Source: Anagrus nilaparvatae
Taxonomy: Eukaryota; Arthropoda; Insecta; Hymenoptera; Mymaridae
Direction of reading: 5' to 3'
DNA: 64,000 nucleotides
Assembly: GCA_022575985.1 (NCBI GenBank)
Contig: JAKSXM010000014.1
Location: 23,374,001 to 23,438,000 of the forward strand
The notes under the pieces are model-generated. The model was not told the DNA's origin. It did not search any database and saw nothing but the letters and a program-made list of their open reading frames with translations. Every line of letters starts with the position of its first letter. Positions within the stretch are counted from its first letter, which is position 1. The position numbers were made by a program, and so were the translations under genes. Below, piece after piece: positions 36,871-49,100 of this stretch.

Positions 36871-38587
36871 TGCTTTTTTTTAATAAAATAAAGATACATT
36901 TTTTTATATTTTTATAATTACTGTTTTTTTTAAGTAAATTCTCTGACTTAACACGTGATTATGATTTAAGGAAGTGCATCGTTCCGTAAAATGCAGAAAT
37001 TTTTTTTATTTTTACTTTATTCAATATCATCTTGATAAATTATTTGTTATTGAGAAGAAAAAAAATGTGCTGTAATCGTTTTATGTAGACTATTATGTTG
37101 TAACCTTAATTCAATCGATCGATTATAATAATGTGTGATAAAATCATTCTTACACTTAATTCGTGATAATAACAGCTCAAGGAATCTTTAAGCTATATTT
37201 TTATTAAAAACAGGGTTAAAAATAATCGCATATTTTATAGCTCTTTAATCTGGTTTTTAAAAGAATTTTCGGACTTATTGATATAAAAAATTTTTTGCCC
37301 TAAATTTGCTCGTTAAAAAATGCAGCTCCGGAATTTCATCAAAAACTTGCTTGCTCTTCAAAATTTATGATAAATTTTTGACTGCTAAATATTAATTTAA
37401 TGTAATTTCGAGTGTAATTTTAAAAATTTGAAAAATTCAAGAATAAAAGTAAATTACTGGTCACTGGCAGCAAAAAGTTCGAAGTCAATCAATTGGCCTT
37501 CAACTCTGGACCCTGCAATATAGCCAGACTTTCATATTTTAGAAATGTCCTTCAAAAGAAACTCCTTTATTGACCTATGCGCGTATCACAAAGCCAGTTC
37601 TCATTTAATTTTCAACTCAATGGCACCAATTTCATAAATTTGCACTGAAAAATTTTTCTAATTTTGTTATACTTTCGGAATTTGAATATTTTTTTCTTTA
37701 AATGAAACAGAAAAAAAGTCTTAAATTAACTGTAAATTAAAATTTTACCAAAAAAATGTTGACATTAAATTTCTTATAATTAATTATTTTGTTTTAAAAT
37801 GCTTCTGTTACTTTTTCTCAGTGAATTTTTTTCATGAATAGTGCTAATTTTCATTTCTAGTTTAACGTCCAGCCTCGCCTCCAATCTAAATTATGTTCAA
37901 TTTTTTTGTGCAAAAAATATAGCTTCTTTTTAAATACAAGTTCATAGGTTCATTAATTTTCTATATAAATAAAAAAAATATCGAAAAAATAACATAAAAA
38001 AAGCTAATAAAAATCCAAATGAAATTAAAAGATAAGAAAAATAAGTACTATAATAAAATAATAATAAACTGAAATTCAATGACGTAAAATCTCATCACAC
38101 TGTAATTTTCTTATTTTTTTACATCAAATGTATAAAATTACGTACTCGCACACACACATACATACATAAATCAGCAGATTTTGATTTTATATACGAGATT
38201 GTTAAATCACAAATTTTATTGACAGATCGATAGCACTCTTTTTTTTTTTAATGTAAGGTGACTACAGTCCATATAAAATTTTTTTGCGTGGGTTTCAATT
38301 TTATTTAATTTTATTCATTTACGCAGAAAAGTATAGGTGGGTAGCATAAAAAACAAAAATACAAGTCTGCGTCTGGTGTACTTAATATATAAAAAAATAT
38401 ATAATTGACATGTTTTTCATTAGTAAATTTTTTTTTTGCTTCATGGATTAAATAAAAAAAAAAAGTCTGATAGGATTTATTATTATTTATAAAAGTTTAA
38501 TTAAAAAAGGCAACAGGTTTTTTATTTTTACAAGTAAATAATTTTCGATAAAATGGAACTATAACTTTTAAAAATAATTATTTTTAA

Positions 38588-38715
38588 CTTAGCCTTATTT
38601 ATATCATTGATATTAAATTTCTCTTTCGAGAATTATTAGAAAATTTCAACAACAAAATTTTTTAATTATTTTCTCGAAAGAGAAATGACTTCCCTATAGT
38701 ATAAATAAGGCATAG
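38588..38715. mobile_element. 128-bp palindromic element carrying the CTCGAAAG motif at both arms
   Basis: The left arm reads CTTAGCCTTATTTATA then TTTCTCTTTCGAGAA. The right arm is the inverted equivalent (TTCTCGAAAGAGAAA then TATAAATAAGGCATAG). The outer part of the right arm is also found next to the motif at 53621-53665, which shows that motif and flank move together. Confidence 0.6.
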
Positions 38716-40288
38716 TTTAAATAATGTTATTACATTAAAAAAATATTTTTATTTACGAACATTGATTTTATTTTAGAGTTAAAAAATTATTTTATAATAA
38801 AATTACTCAAAGGAACTAATGCACCTTTTTTTTTGTTATAAAATAAAAGACATTCTAATAAAATCAGTGCCTTGTTAACAAAATATAGTCTAAAATAAAA
38901 TTTTAATTAAATGTAATTATTGATGAAATTTTTTGATAATAATAACAAATAATTAACTGTGCACGGTGTGCTCATACATTGTTGTTATATAATTATTTTT
39001 ATTACAACTGTAATTATTTATTTTTTAAAAAACGAAGTAAAATTTTAGAAAATATTACAAAATTTTTTTTTTTTTATATTTTAAAATAGAACATTTTCTA
39101 TAATAAAATAAAAAAACATTGAGTTGTGAAGGTTTTTTTTTTCATGACAAGAGATTTATTTTTAAAACAGTAAATTTAGCATTATCTTATATTATTCCTT
39201 TTTCATTTTCAATATTTTTTAACGTAGGTCGTAATTTTATTTGTCTTTTTTTTTTTGCATTATTATTCCTTTCACTCAATTTAAATTTATTGCACAAGTT
39301 AGAATAAATACCTAATTATTTATTATATTAACAATTTTCTGTATTTATGCCCGCATGTAATAAATTTTATGATAATGTGCGCTGTTAATTTGTAAGCTAC
39401 TAATGATCTTTGCTGAATTTAAAATTAATTGCGTTTTAAATATGGGGGATTTGGGTTCTTATGTAAAGCTTGAATCTAATAAAAATATAAATTTGTTCTA
39501 AAACTTAAAATAGCACCTGATTTACATTTTATCACCTGTTTTCCCAAAATTCCAAATAAACCATAAAACATATGGAACAAACTCGAAACGGAAACGTAAA
39601 AAAACGTTATTTAAAAAACAGCCTAAAAGTAAATACAGCTGTAATTTAAATTCCTAATCATGTTATCAATTTAATCACTCAGATATTATAAAAACTCACT
39701 CATTAAAAAACTTGTTACGCGTGTTATTAAAAAAAGTATATGTGAATTTAATGATAAGATTATTATATATTTATATAAACACACATATATAAATTTAATT
39801 ATGTCCTCTATAATAAACGTCTTTTTTTTTATGGGCTTGTAGGTAAAAAAAAAAATTTTCCAAGTGAAAGTTCATTTCCGTCAATGAGTCTTTAAAAAGA
39901 AATATAAATAATAAAATACATTACACATTTATTTTTTTATAAATAATATTGTACACACTCACATTTACACATAGTACACTTAATATTTATAACGTTTTAT
40001 TAAATGTCCGCATTCGCAATTTATAAATACGGTCAGTTAATAAACTAATTCTTGTTTTTTTCTTTTTTTTTATTTACATAGATTTTTTACGATATTTTTA
40101 ATGAAATTACGGTGTTTCAGATAATCTCGAGATAATCTAACACACATTTATATTTTTCGTATATCTAAATTAGAACCACATATTTCATTATATTTAAATT
40201 TTTCATTCAAAAAGACTAAAATTAATATTTTTCTTTTTTTCTTTTCTGATTACAGATACAATTCCAGAACTAGAAGGATTTTAAAACG

Positions 40289-43030
40289 ATGGCTTCGAAT
40301 TGCCAGATAACTGGCTGTAAAGAAACAACAAAAACTAAAAATGAAGTGACTGAAGTTAATAATACAGACTTACCAAATAACAATAACAATAACGTAACTA
40401 AGAATAAAAACGGCTCCAATAATAACACCAAAAACACCAACAGCAACAACAATTCTTCAAAGAATAATTCGAATGAAAAATTTAAAAACGACAGCAGTGC
40501 TGTTAGAAATAAAAGTCCAAAAAAGAATGCCAAACAATCAAACTTTAATAACAAACCTCGTATTAACGAATCTAATACTGTGATCTCCTCTTCGAAAGTA
40601 GAAACTTCTTCATCGGTGACAACAACAACGACATCGGCAGCATCTACGGTGCCTGCTGAATCAGAATGTACAGAAAATTATATATTAACCTACGGACCAG
40701 TTTCATCGATAACCAATGGTGATGTATACAATGTCATTAGCAATGATTTGACAGATGTTGCTTATCAGTCTTATACGTACGAAACGGTTGACCAATCAGT
40801 TACTTCTGGACCAAGTCAGACATACTACTGTTATGAAGATGTTAGCAGTATTGGCACAGATACTTCAGCAGCAGACACATTATACAGTAACACAATTAAT
40901 CCTTCCGAAACATTGTACAGTAATGAAATTAATCCTTCCAATAATTTGTATAGTAGTGCTGTTGTTAATAATCCAGAAAATTTGTACAGCACCACTGTTG
41001 ACCCGTCTCAAACTTTGTATAGTACTACTGTAAATCCTTCTATATCGATACACAGTGTTAATGTTCAACCTTCTGAAACCTTGTACAGCACAACTCTAAG
41101 TTCTTCTGGTACTACAGTATATGCTACAGAAATCAGTCCTTCTATAACGTTACATGATACTAATGGCAATACGCCTGAAGCATTATACAGTACTGTTAGC
41201 CCTTCTGGAACTACAGTGTACTCTGCAGATATGAATCCTACAATAGCACTGCATACTATTGATGTTGGTCCTTCTGAAGCATTATATGGCACTACTGGTA
41301 CAACAGTTTATGCTACTGAAATGAGTCCTTCGGTAACATTACATGAAAGCAATGGCAATCCATCCGAAACATTATACACCACTACCATTAGTCCTTCTGG
41401 AACAACAGTATATGCTACAGAAATTTGTCCTTCCATAACTTTACATGAAAGTAATGTTAGCTCACCTGAAGCATTGTACAGTTCCACAGTCGATGCTTCT
41501 GGAAATACAGTATACACAACTGATATTAGTCCTTCTATAACATTACATAACTCTAATATCAGTCCTCCTGAAACACTATACACCGCTACCCTAAGTCCTT
41601 CTGAAACTACAGTGTACACTGCTAACCATCATGAAACGTTGTACGCTAATGCCATTAATCCTCAAGAAACATTGTACAGTAATAACATCAATTCTTCAGA
41701 ACAATTGTATAGTAACAATGTTGATTCTTCAGATGATTTGTATAGCAACGATGTAAATTCATCAGAAAATTTGTACAATAATGATAATACAGTATTTTAT
41801 AAAAATACAAGTAAAGAGTCTGAAGTTTTTAACAAGGCAAAAAGTAGCAATTTTGCAGAAACACAACAGAGACATGCATATTTAAATTATGAACAAGTTT
41901 GCAGATTAAATGACGTCATGAACGAAGTTGTTTGTATACATGGAAGAGGCAATTTCCCCACATTAGAAGTGAAATTGAGGGATCTTGTTACAGTTGTCAG
42001 AGATAAATTAAGAACAGAAATAAAGAGTGGTGGCGAAGGAATGAAAGTACATGATATTAGACTGAATGGTGGAGCTGCATCTCATGTTTTAGCAACTGAA
42101 TCACAACCTTACAACGACCTTGATCTTATCTTTGGTGTAGAACTGTCAAATGGTCGCAACTATGACAAGGTCAAAGCAGCTGTTTTAGGATCATTATTTG
42201 ATTTACTTCCAGAAGGTGTAAGCCGCAAACGTATTACAACTTGCAGCTTAAAAGAGGCATATGTTAGCAAAATGGTCAAAGTTAGTAATGATGGTGATAG
42301 GTGGTCTTTAATTTCACTTGGTAATTCAAGAGGACATAGAAACGTTGAGTTAAAATTCGTCGATACTATGAGAAGGCAATTTGAATTTTCAGTAGATTCA
42401 TTCCAAATTGTTTTGGACTCTTTATTAATGTTTTACGAACGTAGTAAGGTACAAATGAATGAAAGCTTTTATCCAACAATAATTGGTGAATCCGTATACG
42501 GAGATTTCCAAGAGGCTATTTATCATCTTCAAAAAAAATTGATCTCTACTAGGCACCCAGAAGAAATTAGAGGTGGTGGTTTACTAAAATATTGTAATTT
42601 ACTTGTAAAAAATTATAAACCAGCACAACCAAATTACATAAAAACGCTAGAACGTTACATGTGCTCAAGGTTTTTCATTGACTTTCCTGATATAACTCAG
42701 CAGCGCGCCAAGTTGGAAAATTACTTATGGAATCATTTTGTTGGAGTAGATGAAGAAGCATTAAAGTATCAGTATTTAATGTTATTACACAGTGTTGTAG
42801 AAGAGTCAACGGTATGTTTAATGGGTCATGAAAGAAGGCAGACTCTTGCTTTAATAGAAAATCTAGCTTATCAAGTATTCTGTCAAGAGCAGCAAAAAAG
42901 ACTGACAAATCATCAACCACCACCTGGTCCACCAACCTACGTTTATGCAAATGGTTATTATTATACTCCAGTGATACCGGCTTGTTATGCCTGTTCTTGT
43001 AATACGACATGGATGGCTTGCTCTTCGTGA
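40289..43030 (+). CDS. TENT5: TENT5/FAM46 non-canonical poly(A) polymerase with a long N-terminal repeat region
   Basis: The protein has 913 residues. Family members add adenosines to mRNA 3' ends and stabilise selected transcripts, often for secreted proteins. An in-frame TAG at 40271-40273 supports this start. Residues 1-195 are Asn/Ser/Thr-rich and residues 195-500 are imperfect 11-12-residue repeats of the type [11 protein letters not shown]. The nucleotidyltransferase domain runs from about 525 to 870. It contains [10 protein letters not shown] (592), the catalytic pair in DLDLIFG (D610, D612), VELKFVD (686-692, probable third acidic residue E687), [34 protein letters not shown] [28 protein letters not shown] and [15 protein letters not shown]. 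The tail is Pro/Tyr/Cys-rich. Vertebrate paralogues are only about 390-440 aa, so roughly 520 residues are extra. The whole CDS lies in one exon. I am very sure of the family. Confidence 0.96.
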   Translation: MASNCQITGCKETTKTKNEVTEVNNTDLPNNNNNNVTKNKNGSNNNTKNTNSNNNSSKNNSNEKFKNDSSAVRNKSPKKNAKQSNFNNKPRINESNTVISSSKVETSSSVTTTTTSAASTVPAESECTENYILTYGPVSSITNGDVYNVISNDLTDVAYQSYTYETVDQSVTSGPSQTYYCYEDVSSIGTDTSAADTLYSNTINPSETLYSNEINPSNNLYSSAVVNNPENLYSTTVDPSQTLYSTTVNPSISIHSVNVQPSETLYSTTLSSSGTTVYATEISPSITLHDTNGNTPEALYSTVSPSGTTVYSADMNPTIALHTIDVGPSEALYGTTGTTVYATEMSPSVTLHESNGNPSETLYTTTISPSGTTVYATEICPSITLHESNVSSPEALYSSTVDASGNTVYTTDISPSITLHNSNISPPETLYTATLSPSETTVYTANHHETLYANAINPQETLYSNNINSSEQLYSNNVDSSDDLYSNDVNSSENLYNNDNTVFYKNTSKESEVFNKAKSSNFAETQQRHAYLNYEQVCRLNDVMNEVVCIHGRGNFPTLEVKLRDLVTVVRDKLRTEIKSGGEGMKVHDIRLNGGAASHVLATESQPYNDLDLIFGVELSNGRNYDKVKAAVLGSLFDLLPEGVSRKRITTCSLKEAYVSKMVKVSNDGDRWSLISLGNSRGHRNVELKFVDTMRRQFEFSVDSFQIVLDSLLMFYERSKVQMNESFYPTIIGESVYGDFQEAIYHLQKKLISTRHPEEIRGGGLLKYCNLLVKNYKPAQPNYIKTLERYMCSRFFIDFPDITQQRAKLENYLWNHFVGVDEEALKYQYLMLLHSVVEESTVCLMGHERRQTLALIENLAYQVFCQEQQKRLTNHQPPPGPPTYVYANGYYYTPVIPACYACSCNTTWMACSS
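40874..41790 (+). repeat. coding repeat array in TENT5 (higher-order, three sub-repeats)
   Basis: Residues about 195-500 are built from 11-12-residue units with an L-Y/V-Y/L-H core. In the middle part three unit types alternate, A (ETLYSTTISPS), B ([12 protein letters not shown]) and C ([11 protein letters not shown]), giving a unit of about 34 residues repeated five to six times. Simpler LYSN..N.S units flank it on both sides. Open frames in other phases here are products of the repeat. Confidence 0.85.
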
Positions 43031-43101
43031 TATGATTATGAACAAGATGTCGTACGTTATATAGGAGAAGGTTAAAAGTAATTTTTTTTTTCACATTATA
43101 T

Positions 43102-43107
43102 AATAAA
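43102..43107 (+). terminator. TENT5 polyadenylation signal (first candidate)
   Basis: AATAAA lies 72 bp after the stop codon. Many further candidates follow in this AT-rich DNA, so the used site is uncertain. Confidence 0.4.
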
Positions 43108-46100
43108 GTTTCTGTATAAATAATGTAAAGATTGGGGAACGTAACCCTCACAAGTTATCTCTCTTTCTGTAAAATTTTGGATTGTAGTTAATTATAAACG
43201 TTAGTAGGAAAAAAAAAAGTGCATCTAAAAAATGACTATGTAGCTATTATTCATTACTATTATTATTATTACTATTATATATATTTATATATATACAATT
43301 GAAATAAAAAGATGACTGCTGTTGATAAAAATTTTTGTTAAAAATCAACAGTTTTTCATCGCATGAAAGAAAAGAAAAAAAAAATGTCGCCATTAGATAG
43401 GTACTATATAAATATTTTAGTGGGAAAAAAAAATTGTCTTTTAAAATGGACATGTAAAAATTTTTTTTTCTTTGTGTACATTTTTCTATAAAAAACTTAT
43501 GTGATTTTTACTTAATTTCATTGTTTTTTTATTTTAAGTAGTTGATCATGTAATTTTTATAGCTGCAAATATTATGTATATTTAGTTAAAAAAAGAAGCA
43601 AAAGTAAATTAAAATTATCTCATTGTATTTTCATCAATCACAGCTATTAAATTAAAAAATTATATATTATTCTAACAATGTGCTGTACCTAAAATTGATT
43701 TAGTCTACTTTTTATCCTCAATAATTGTAGAGAAACAATGCAGTTAAAAAAAAAATATAGGTATTGTAACAAATTAATTTGACATAATCAACCCAAAAAA
43801 TATACATAATATTAGGATAATTAGTAAAATTTTTGTATAAATTAAAAAAAAAAAATGCAGCTTCGATAAAATAATAAATCTAGAAAAAATTTAAAAAAAA
43901 AAAAATTTAAACAGGGATTCAAAAAAGATTATGTAGGTTTATTGTATATTTGAAAATTGTATGCATAATATTATAATAGTTATAATAGATGTACAAATTT
44001 TCTCTTTTTTATATATATTATTATTATAAGTCGTTTTTATGTAATTATATTAAAAACCTTTTATTATATACATTATAATATTGTGTAGGAAAAATATTAA
44101 TAACAAACAACAACAAAAAATTCAAATTTTTTATCAAACTTAAAGAATATAATATTGTCTATTAAGAAAAAAAAGAAAATTCAAAAAATATTATTATTAT
44201 TATTACATGGAAATACATACTGTTAATTAATTATATTATTTAATTAATTAAAAATGTGTGGCTGTGAAATATTAATTTTTTTCATTTTATTTTTTTATAT
44301 ATACTAGTTATAATGAAATTTACAGGCAAAAAAACAACATTATTAATTTGAAAGTTTATAATATTTAGATAAAGTTTGTGTACGATAGTTGTTTTATTCT
44401 ATTAAGTTTTTTGTTAAACATACTTTCTATTCAAAAAGAGATTAATATTTTATTTTTGTTTTATTAATTTTTGTATTTGATTCGTTCTTGTCTATAAGTT
44501 TTTTGTTTTTCTTTTTCTACATGGAGAGGTTTTTTATAGATCTAACAAAAAGTGGGTTAAAATTTTAGTTCATTTTGATAATTCATTCTTGAAATCTCGG
44601 TTATTTTAATTTTACTTTTTAAATTTTCTTTTAATTTCTAAAAGGATTATGATTCAATTATTTTTAACTTACAGTCAGTGAATTACTTGAAGCTTTTTTT
44701 GCAACTTTTAAATATAAGTTGGAGTAAACATACATTTTTTTTAAATCCTCTAAATGAGCTAAAATTTGAACCAGGTTAAAGTTAGATCTTAATTTACTTG
44801 AACGAACCATTTGTAAAAAATAATCTTTGTTGATTAAAGGTATAGAGTCGTGACCTCGAAATATCAGTGGTTTTTATTGTTACATACCCGGCTCTTATAC
44901 TGTTATTTGTATATAATAAGAAAAATTTGTTTACTTTAATAGAAAAATGACATAGATATTAAGTGAAAGTACATGAGAAACCGGATATAATCTTATTTTT
45001 CTATCGTACAGCAAACGGATTCTTTAATTTTTTTTTTATTTTTTAAAAGCCTGCTAAATTTGTCAAAAAAAGCAAAATATTACTATTATTATTATTATTG
45101 CTATATAATTATATTATATATTATAATATATACTACCTCGATAAATAAATATTTAAGGTTTTTTTTGTTTATCTCTTTTAATGTAGTTGATATTATATTT
45201 GTATTTTCTTTCAAAAAATAATTGAAAAATAAAAAAAAACTAAATAAAATAAAATGCCAAAAAAAAGTTTTATATTAATTGATTACTATACTTTTACTTA
45301 TATTCTATATATGTTTAGCTAAAAAATGTAAGATAATAATTATGAAAAATAAAGAAAAAACTCCAAAAAAATCTATCGATTGTTTTAATTTTTATTATAC
45401 TAATTTTAAAATGTAGTATATTTTCTTCTTTTTTTATGATAATATTTGATTTAATTAATAACAATAATAGTAATAATAATAAAGAAATAGACTGCAGACT
45501 GATTAATTGATGTGTTTTTTAATTTTTATCGATTTAAAATTGAGTATATAAATAGCCAAAGATTATATACTTATACTTATAAAAATTTTTTGCCTAAATA
45601 ATCAAAAAAAACAAAATTAGTATTTATGTTAATTAATTTTTGCATATTGACTGGTTTAATTGCAAAATGAGAAAGAGAGATAGAGTAAATAGAGGAAAAA
45701 AAATCCAATATAATTATCAAAAAAAAAAGAAAAGAAAAACGTGATAAATTATTAAATTGTAAGTAATTAGTTAGCTTTTTTATATTTATTTATTATTATT
45801 ATTATTATTCATACTATTATTGTTATTAATTAAATATTTTAATGTAAATATTATATAATTTTAGTAATAATAATAATAATAGTAATCAATAAATAATTTT
45901 TTTTTTATAAAATATATATAAATAGCAAATATTTCTTTCTATTTTTATTCTCTATCGATAATAATAATAATGCCAATTGTTAATTCATATTATTGTCATT
46001 TTTAAATAATCAATAATAAATAAAAATAAATAAAAAATCACCCAAAAAAAAAAAGTTTTATTAAAAAAAATAAACTCTGTATACTATACAATATTGTAAT

Positions 46101-49100
46101 TGTAATAATAATTAATTATTTAAATTATAAGCTGATTTATGTATGTTTCCAGCTTTTTAAAGAAAACAAAAAAAAGTATATAAATAAAAAATAAAAACAA
46201 AAAAAAAATTTTTTTATTGTAACATATTAAAGTAAAAATTTTTGTCTTTTTTATTTATTATCATTAATTAAATACATACATAAATTTTATCAGTTTTTTC
46301 TTTAGTTTTTTAAATAATTCCTGATAAAATTTATAAAAAACCTTTACCTAAATTACAAAAAATGCATTTTTAATTAAGAAAGCTCAGATTTGAAAGTAAA
46401 TATTAAATATTGAATGACAAAACAATATTATAACTGATCGAACCAATTAATTTTTTTTTATACTGTGTTACAAAACTTTCACATTATTAAATTAAATTTT
46501 TTCCTTATATTAAAAAATTAAATAATTATTTTTCAATTTTATTAAAAATATTTTTTTTATCAGTTAAAAAATAAAAAATTATCTCATTACTGACATGCAC
46601 GAGTTGAAAATAATTCAGGTAAGTAGGTAGATAATAATAAAAATAAATGAAAATCACGTGTTACTTAGAAAAATTATTTTTCTTAATTTAAACTAAAAAA
46701 ATCAATAAATATTTAAAACAAAATTTTTTTTTTAGACTCAAGTACTATCTAAGAATAGGAAAAGGTCAATTTATTAAGTTATGTAATAAAAAATAAAATT
46801 ATATATTAAAATTAATGCTAGTAAGCATAAATAATTTGATGTGATATAAACATATAATTATATAATTTATATATATGGAGTATTCCCTATAATTATATCA
46901 TTATAGACTTATGAAAGCTTTAGAAAAATATGCATAATTTTGAGTAACGAATGAATATTTTTTTTTTTTTAATTAAATATTTATTTTTTTGACCAATCCT
47001 CTTTTTGTATACCTGGAAGGTTTAGAAATATTATGCTAATAATGAAAATGCCATAATTATATTAAATATAGTTTCAAAATTGGTACTTGAGGGCTGAGTA
47101 CAGCTGAATGAAATTTTTTAATTTGTTATGTCATATTTTGTAATTGACCAAACAAAAAAAATCAGATTATTCCAATACGTATAATCTAATAATCTAATTT
47201 CTTTAATAAAATCTTTAAAATTAGGGAACAAACTCGAAATGCATAAAAACACGAATAATACTAAACAAGTGTTTTTTAACAGTAAAAAAAATACAGTCTC
47301 AAATTACCTGCAGCAAAAACTATTGAAATTGATCTTTGAAATAATATCAAATACAATTGTATTAGCTTACAAAAATTAATACAATATTTGTATGTAATTC
47401 TAGATGCGAATTTAAAATATTTTTTAAACTTATGCACACATACTTTTTTACCTTTTACATAAGGTAGATCATTTTATATAGAGTTCAATGTTAACCACTA
47501 TGATTTATTGTAAAAGATTTTTTTTTATCTCATTTTTTTTTTTTTAAATAACTTGATTTCTTGACCTAATTAATTTTTTTAAAATAATAATAATTATAAG
47601 CTTGTATTACAATTGATTTGTAGGTACCCTACACACATGTGCAAGAGTTTTAGTATAAAAAGAATTATCTTGTAATTAAAAAAACTAATGCAATTATTTA
47701 TACTATTATACACCTACTTTATTATTATTAAATTTTTTTTTTTTACTTTACTTGTTTTAATTATAGTTCAAAGTAAAAGTAAATTAATATGGTATTAAAT
47801 AAAAGTTTATTAAAAATAAAAAATTGCATTATAATAAAGTTTTTGTTGCAATTGATTGAACAAGTAAAAGTTTAATATATTAGCTTGGTAAATTGTGTTT
47901 TAAATTTATTTTCTTATCAGTGGTCAACGACCAAAAAGGTTCGGATGGTTATGACTCTTGGCTTATATAAAAAAATGATGCCCTCAAGAGCAGTTTAGCT
48001 TCGCCTTGGATGAGGATGATGATAATTTATATGTGCCTTCTGGACCATTTTTCTGGCTTACTATTTTTTATTCTATGGGCTGTTAGATTATAATGGTACT
48101 GTAATAATAGGCAAAAAAAATAAAATTAGGGCGTCAGTATTTTTATTATATACATAGGATTTTAAGAATCGAAAAGCGTTAAGGGCTAAAAACTTTACAA
48201 ACTATAAAAAGTGAAAAATTAAATTTGGTCATTTGGTGGTAAAATGCTAAACTTTTATCCTATAAAGAGCTGTTAATTACTATAAAACTGAAATACTGAT
48301 AAGTTTTTGGTCCTAAAACTATTGTTATCGATTCAAAATTTTAGAAACAAAGTGGAAAGATTTATGTGCGCCAGTGTTAATGGGTTAATTTTGGGTTTTA
48401 GTAAATTATGTAAAAATAAAAAAAGTATACGAGCTAATGTATATATAAAAATCATATATTTTATAAACGAAAAACTTTTTGATCATCGATCATCGTTATA
48501 AAATAGAGAAAGGACGTGTAAAGATTATATTTATGCGATAAATAAATTATAAATTCTATATGACTCGGTCTAATGGCTTTTTAAAAACAGTTTATAAAAA
48601 TATCAATACAATAGAGACAAAAAAATATCTCGATCGCCTCAATTTACCCATTTTGAAAAAAATACTTTCGTCTTTTGATTTAACTTTGTTAACAATAATT
48701 TGGTTGGAAAACATCAAGTGAGGGACTTAAAAAAACTTTTTTGAAAAAACTCTAAATAGAATAAAATAATTACCCAAAGAATCTAAGACAACAACTATAA
48801 GAAATATCTAAAACAAAGTTCAAATTTGTATTTTAGTGAAGTTTTTTTTAATAGGTGAGCTTATTGTAAATCTCGCCATAGAAGGTATTGATATTTATTA
48901 TCAGACCACTAAAAAAGTCCACTTGCTATGAGCAGATTTATTTTTAAAATAACTTAGTCAAAAAAAAATTTTCAAGGAAAGTATGTAGATCAGCTCATAA
49001 GAAACAAATATTTAGAGTCAGCTAATTAAAACCAAAATTCAAAGGGTACGCCTGTACAGTCTACACGACCGAAAAAAGCTCCTGTAAGAAAAAAGAAATC

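Larger units (their letters stand above)
22476..40255 (+). other. inferred long first intron of TENT5 (17.8 kb)
   Basis: The limits are the GTAAGT donor at 22476 and the acceptor after a long pyrimidine tract at 40254-40255. The interior is mostly A/T low complexity. It also holds GC-rich islands near 22805-22850, 24900-24930 and 36738-36870, the repeated TTTCTCGCAAGNGAAATG motif, a foldback element at 29.9-30.4 kb and microsatellites. Short open frames inside (for example 26110-26310, 29828-30034, 34872-35075) have no domain support. Alternative first exons could start at the GC islands. Confidence 0.35.
40254..43107 (+). other. TENT5 main exon, from splice acceptor to first poly(A) signal
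   Basis: A strong pyrimidine tract (40231-40250) ends in TTACAG at 40255, and the exon starts at 40256. The coding region lies entirely in this exon. A first AATAAA is at 43102-43107. Further AATAAA words to about 45.4 kb leave room for longer 3'UTRs. Confidence 0.6.

Noticed and set aside
40270..40554. Leucine-rich minus-strand open frame opposite the TENT5 start
   Set aside because: It is the complement of the Asn/Ser/Lys-rich TENT5 coding tract. The sense frame has strong homology.
40755..41619. Several open frames on both strands within the TENT5 repeat array
   Set aside because: Tandem repeats whose length is a multiple of three keep other frames open. None has a recognisable domain.
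42675..43151. 158-codon minus-strand frame over the TENT5 C-terminus
   Set aside because: It overlaps a conserved catalytic-family protein and has no recognisable motif.
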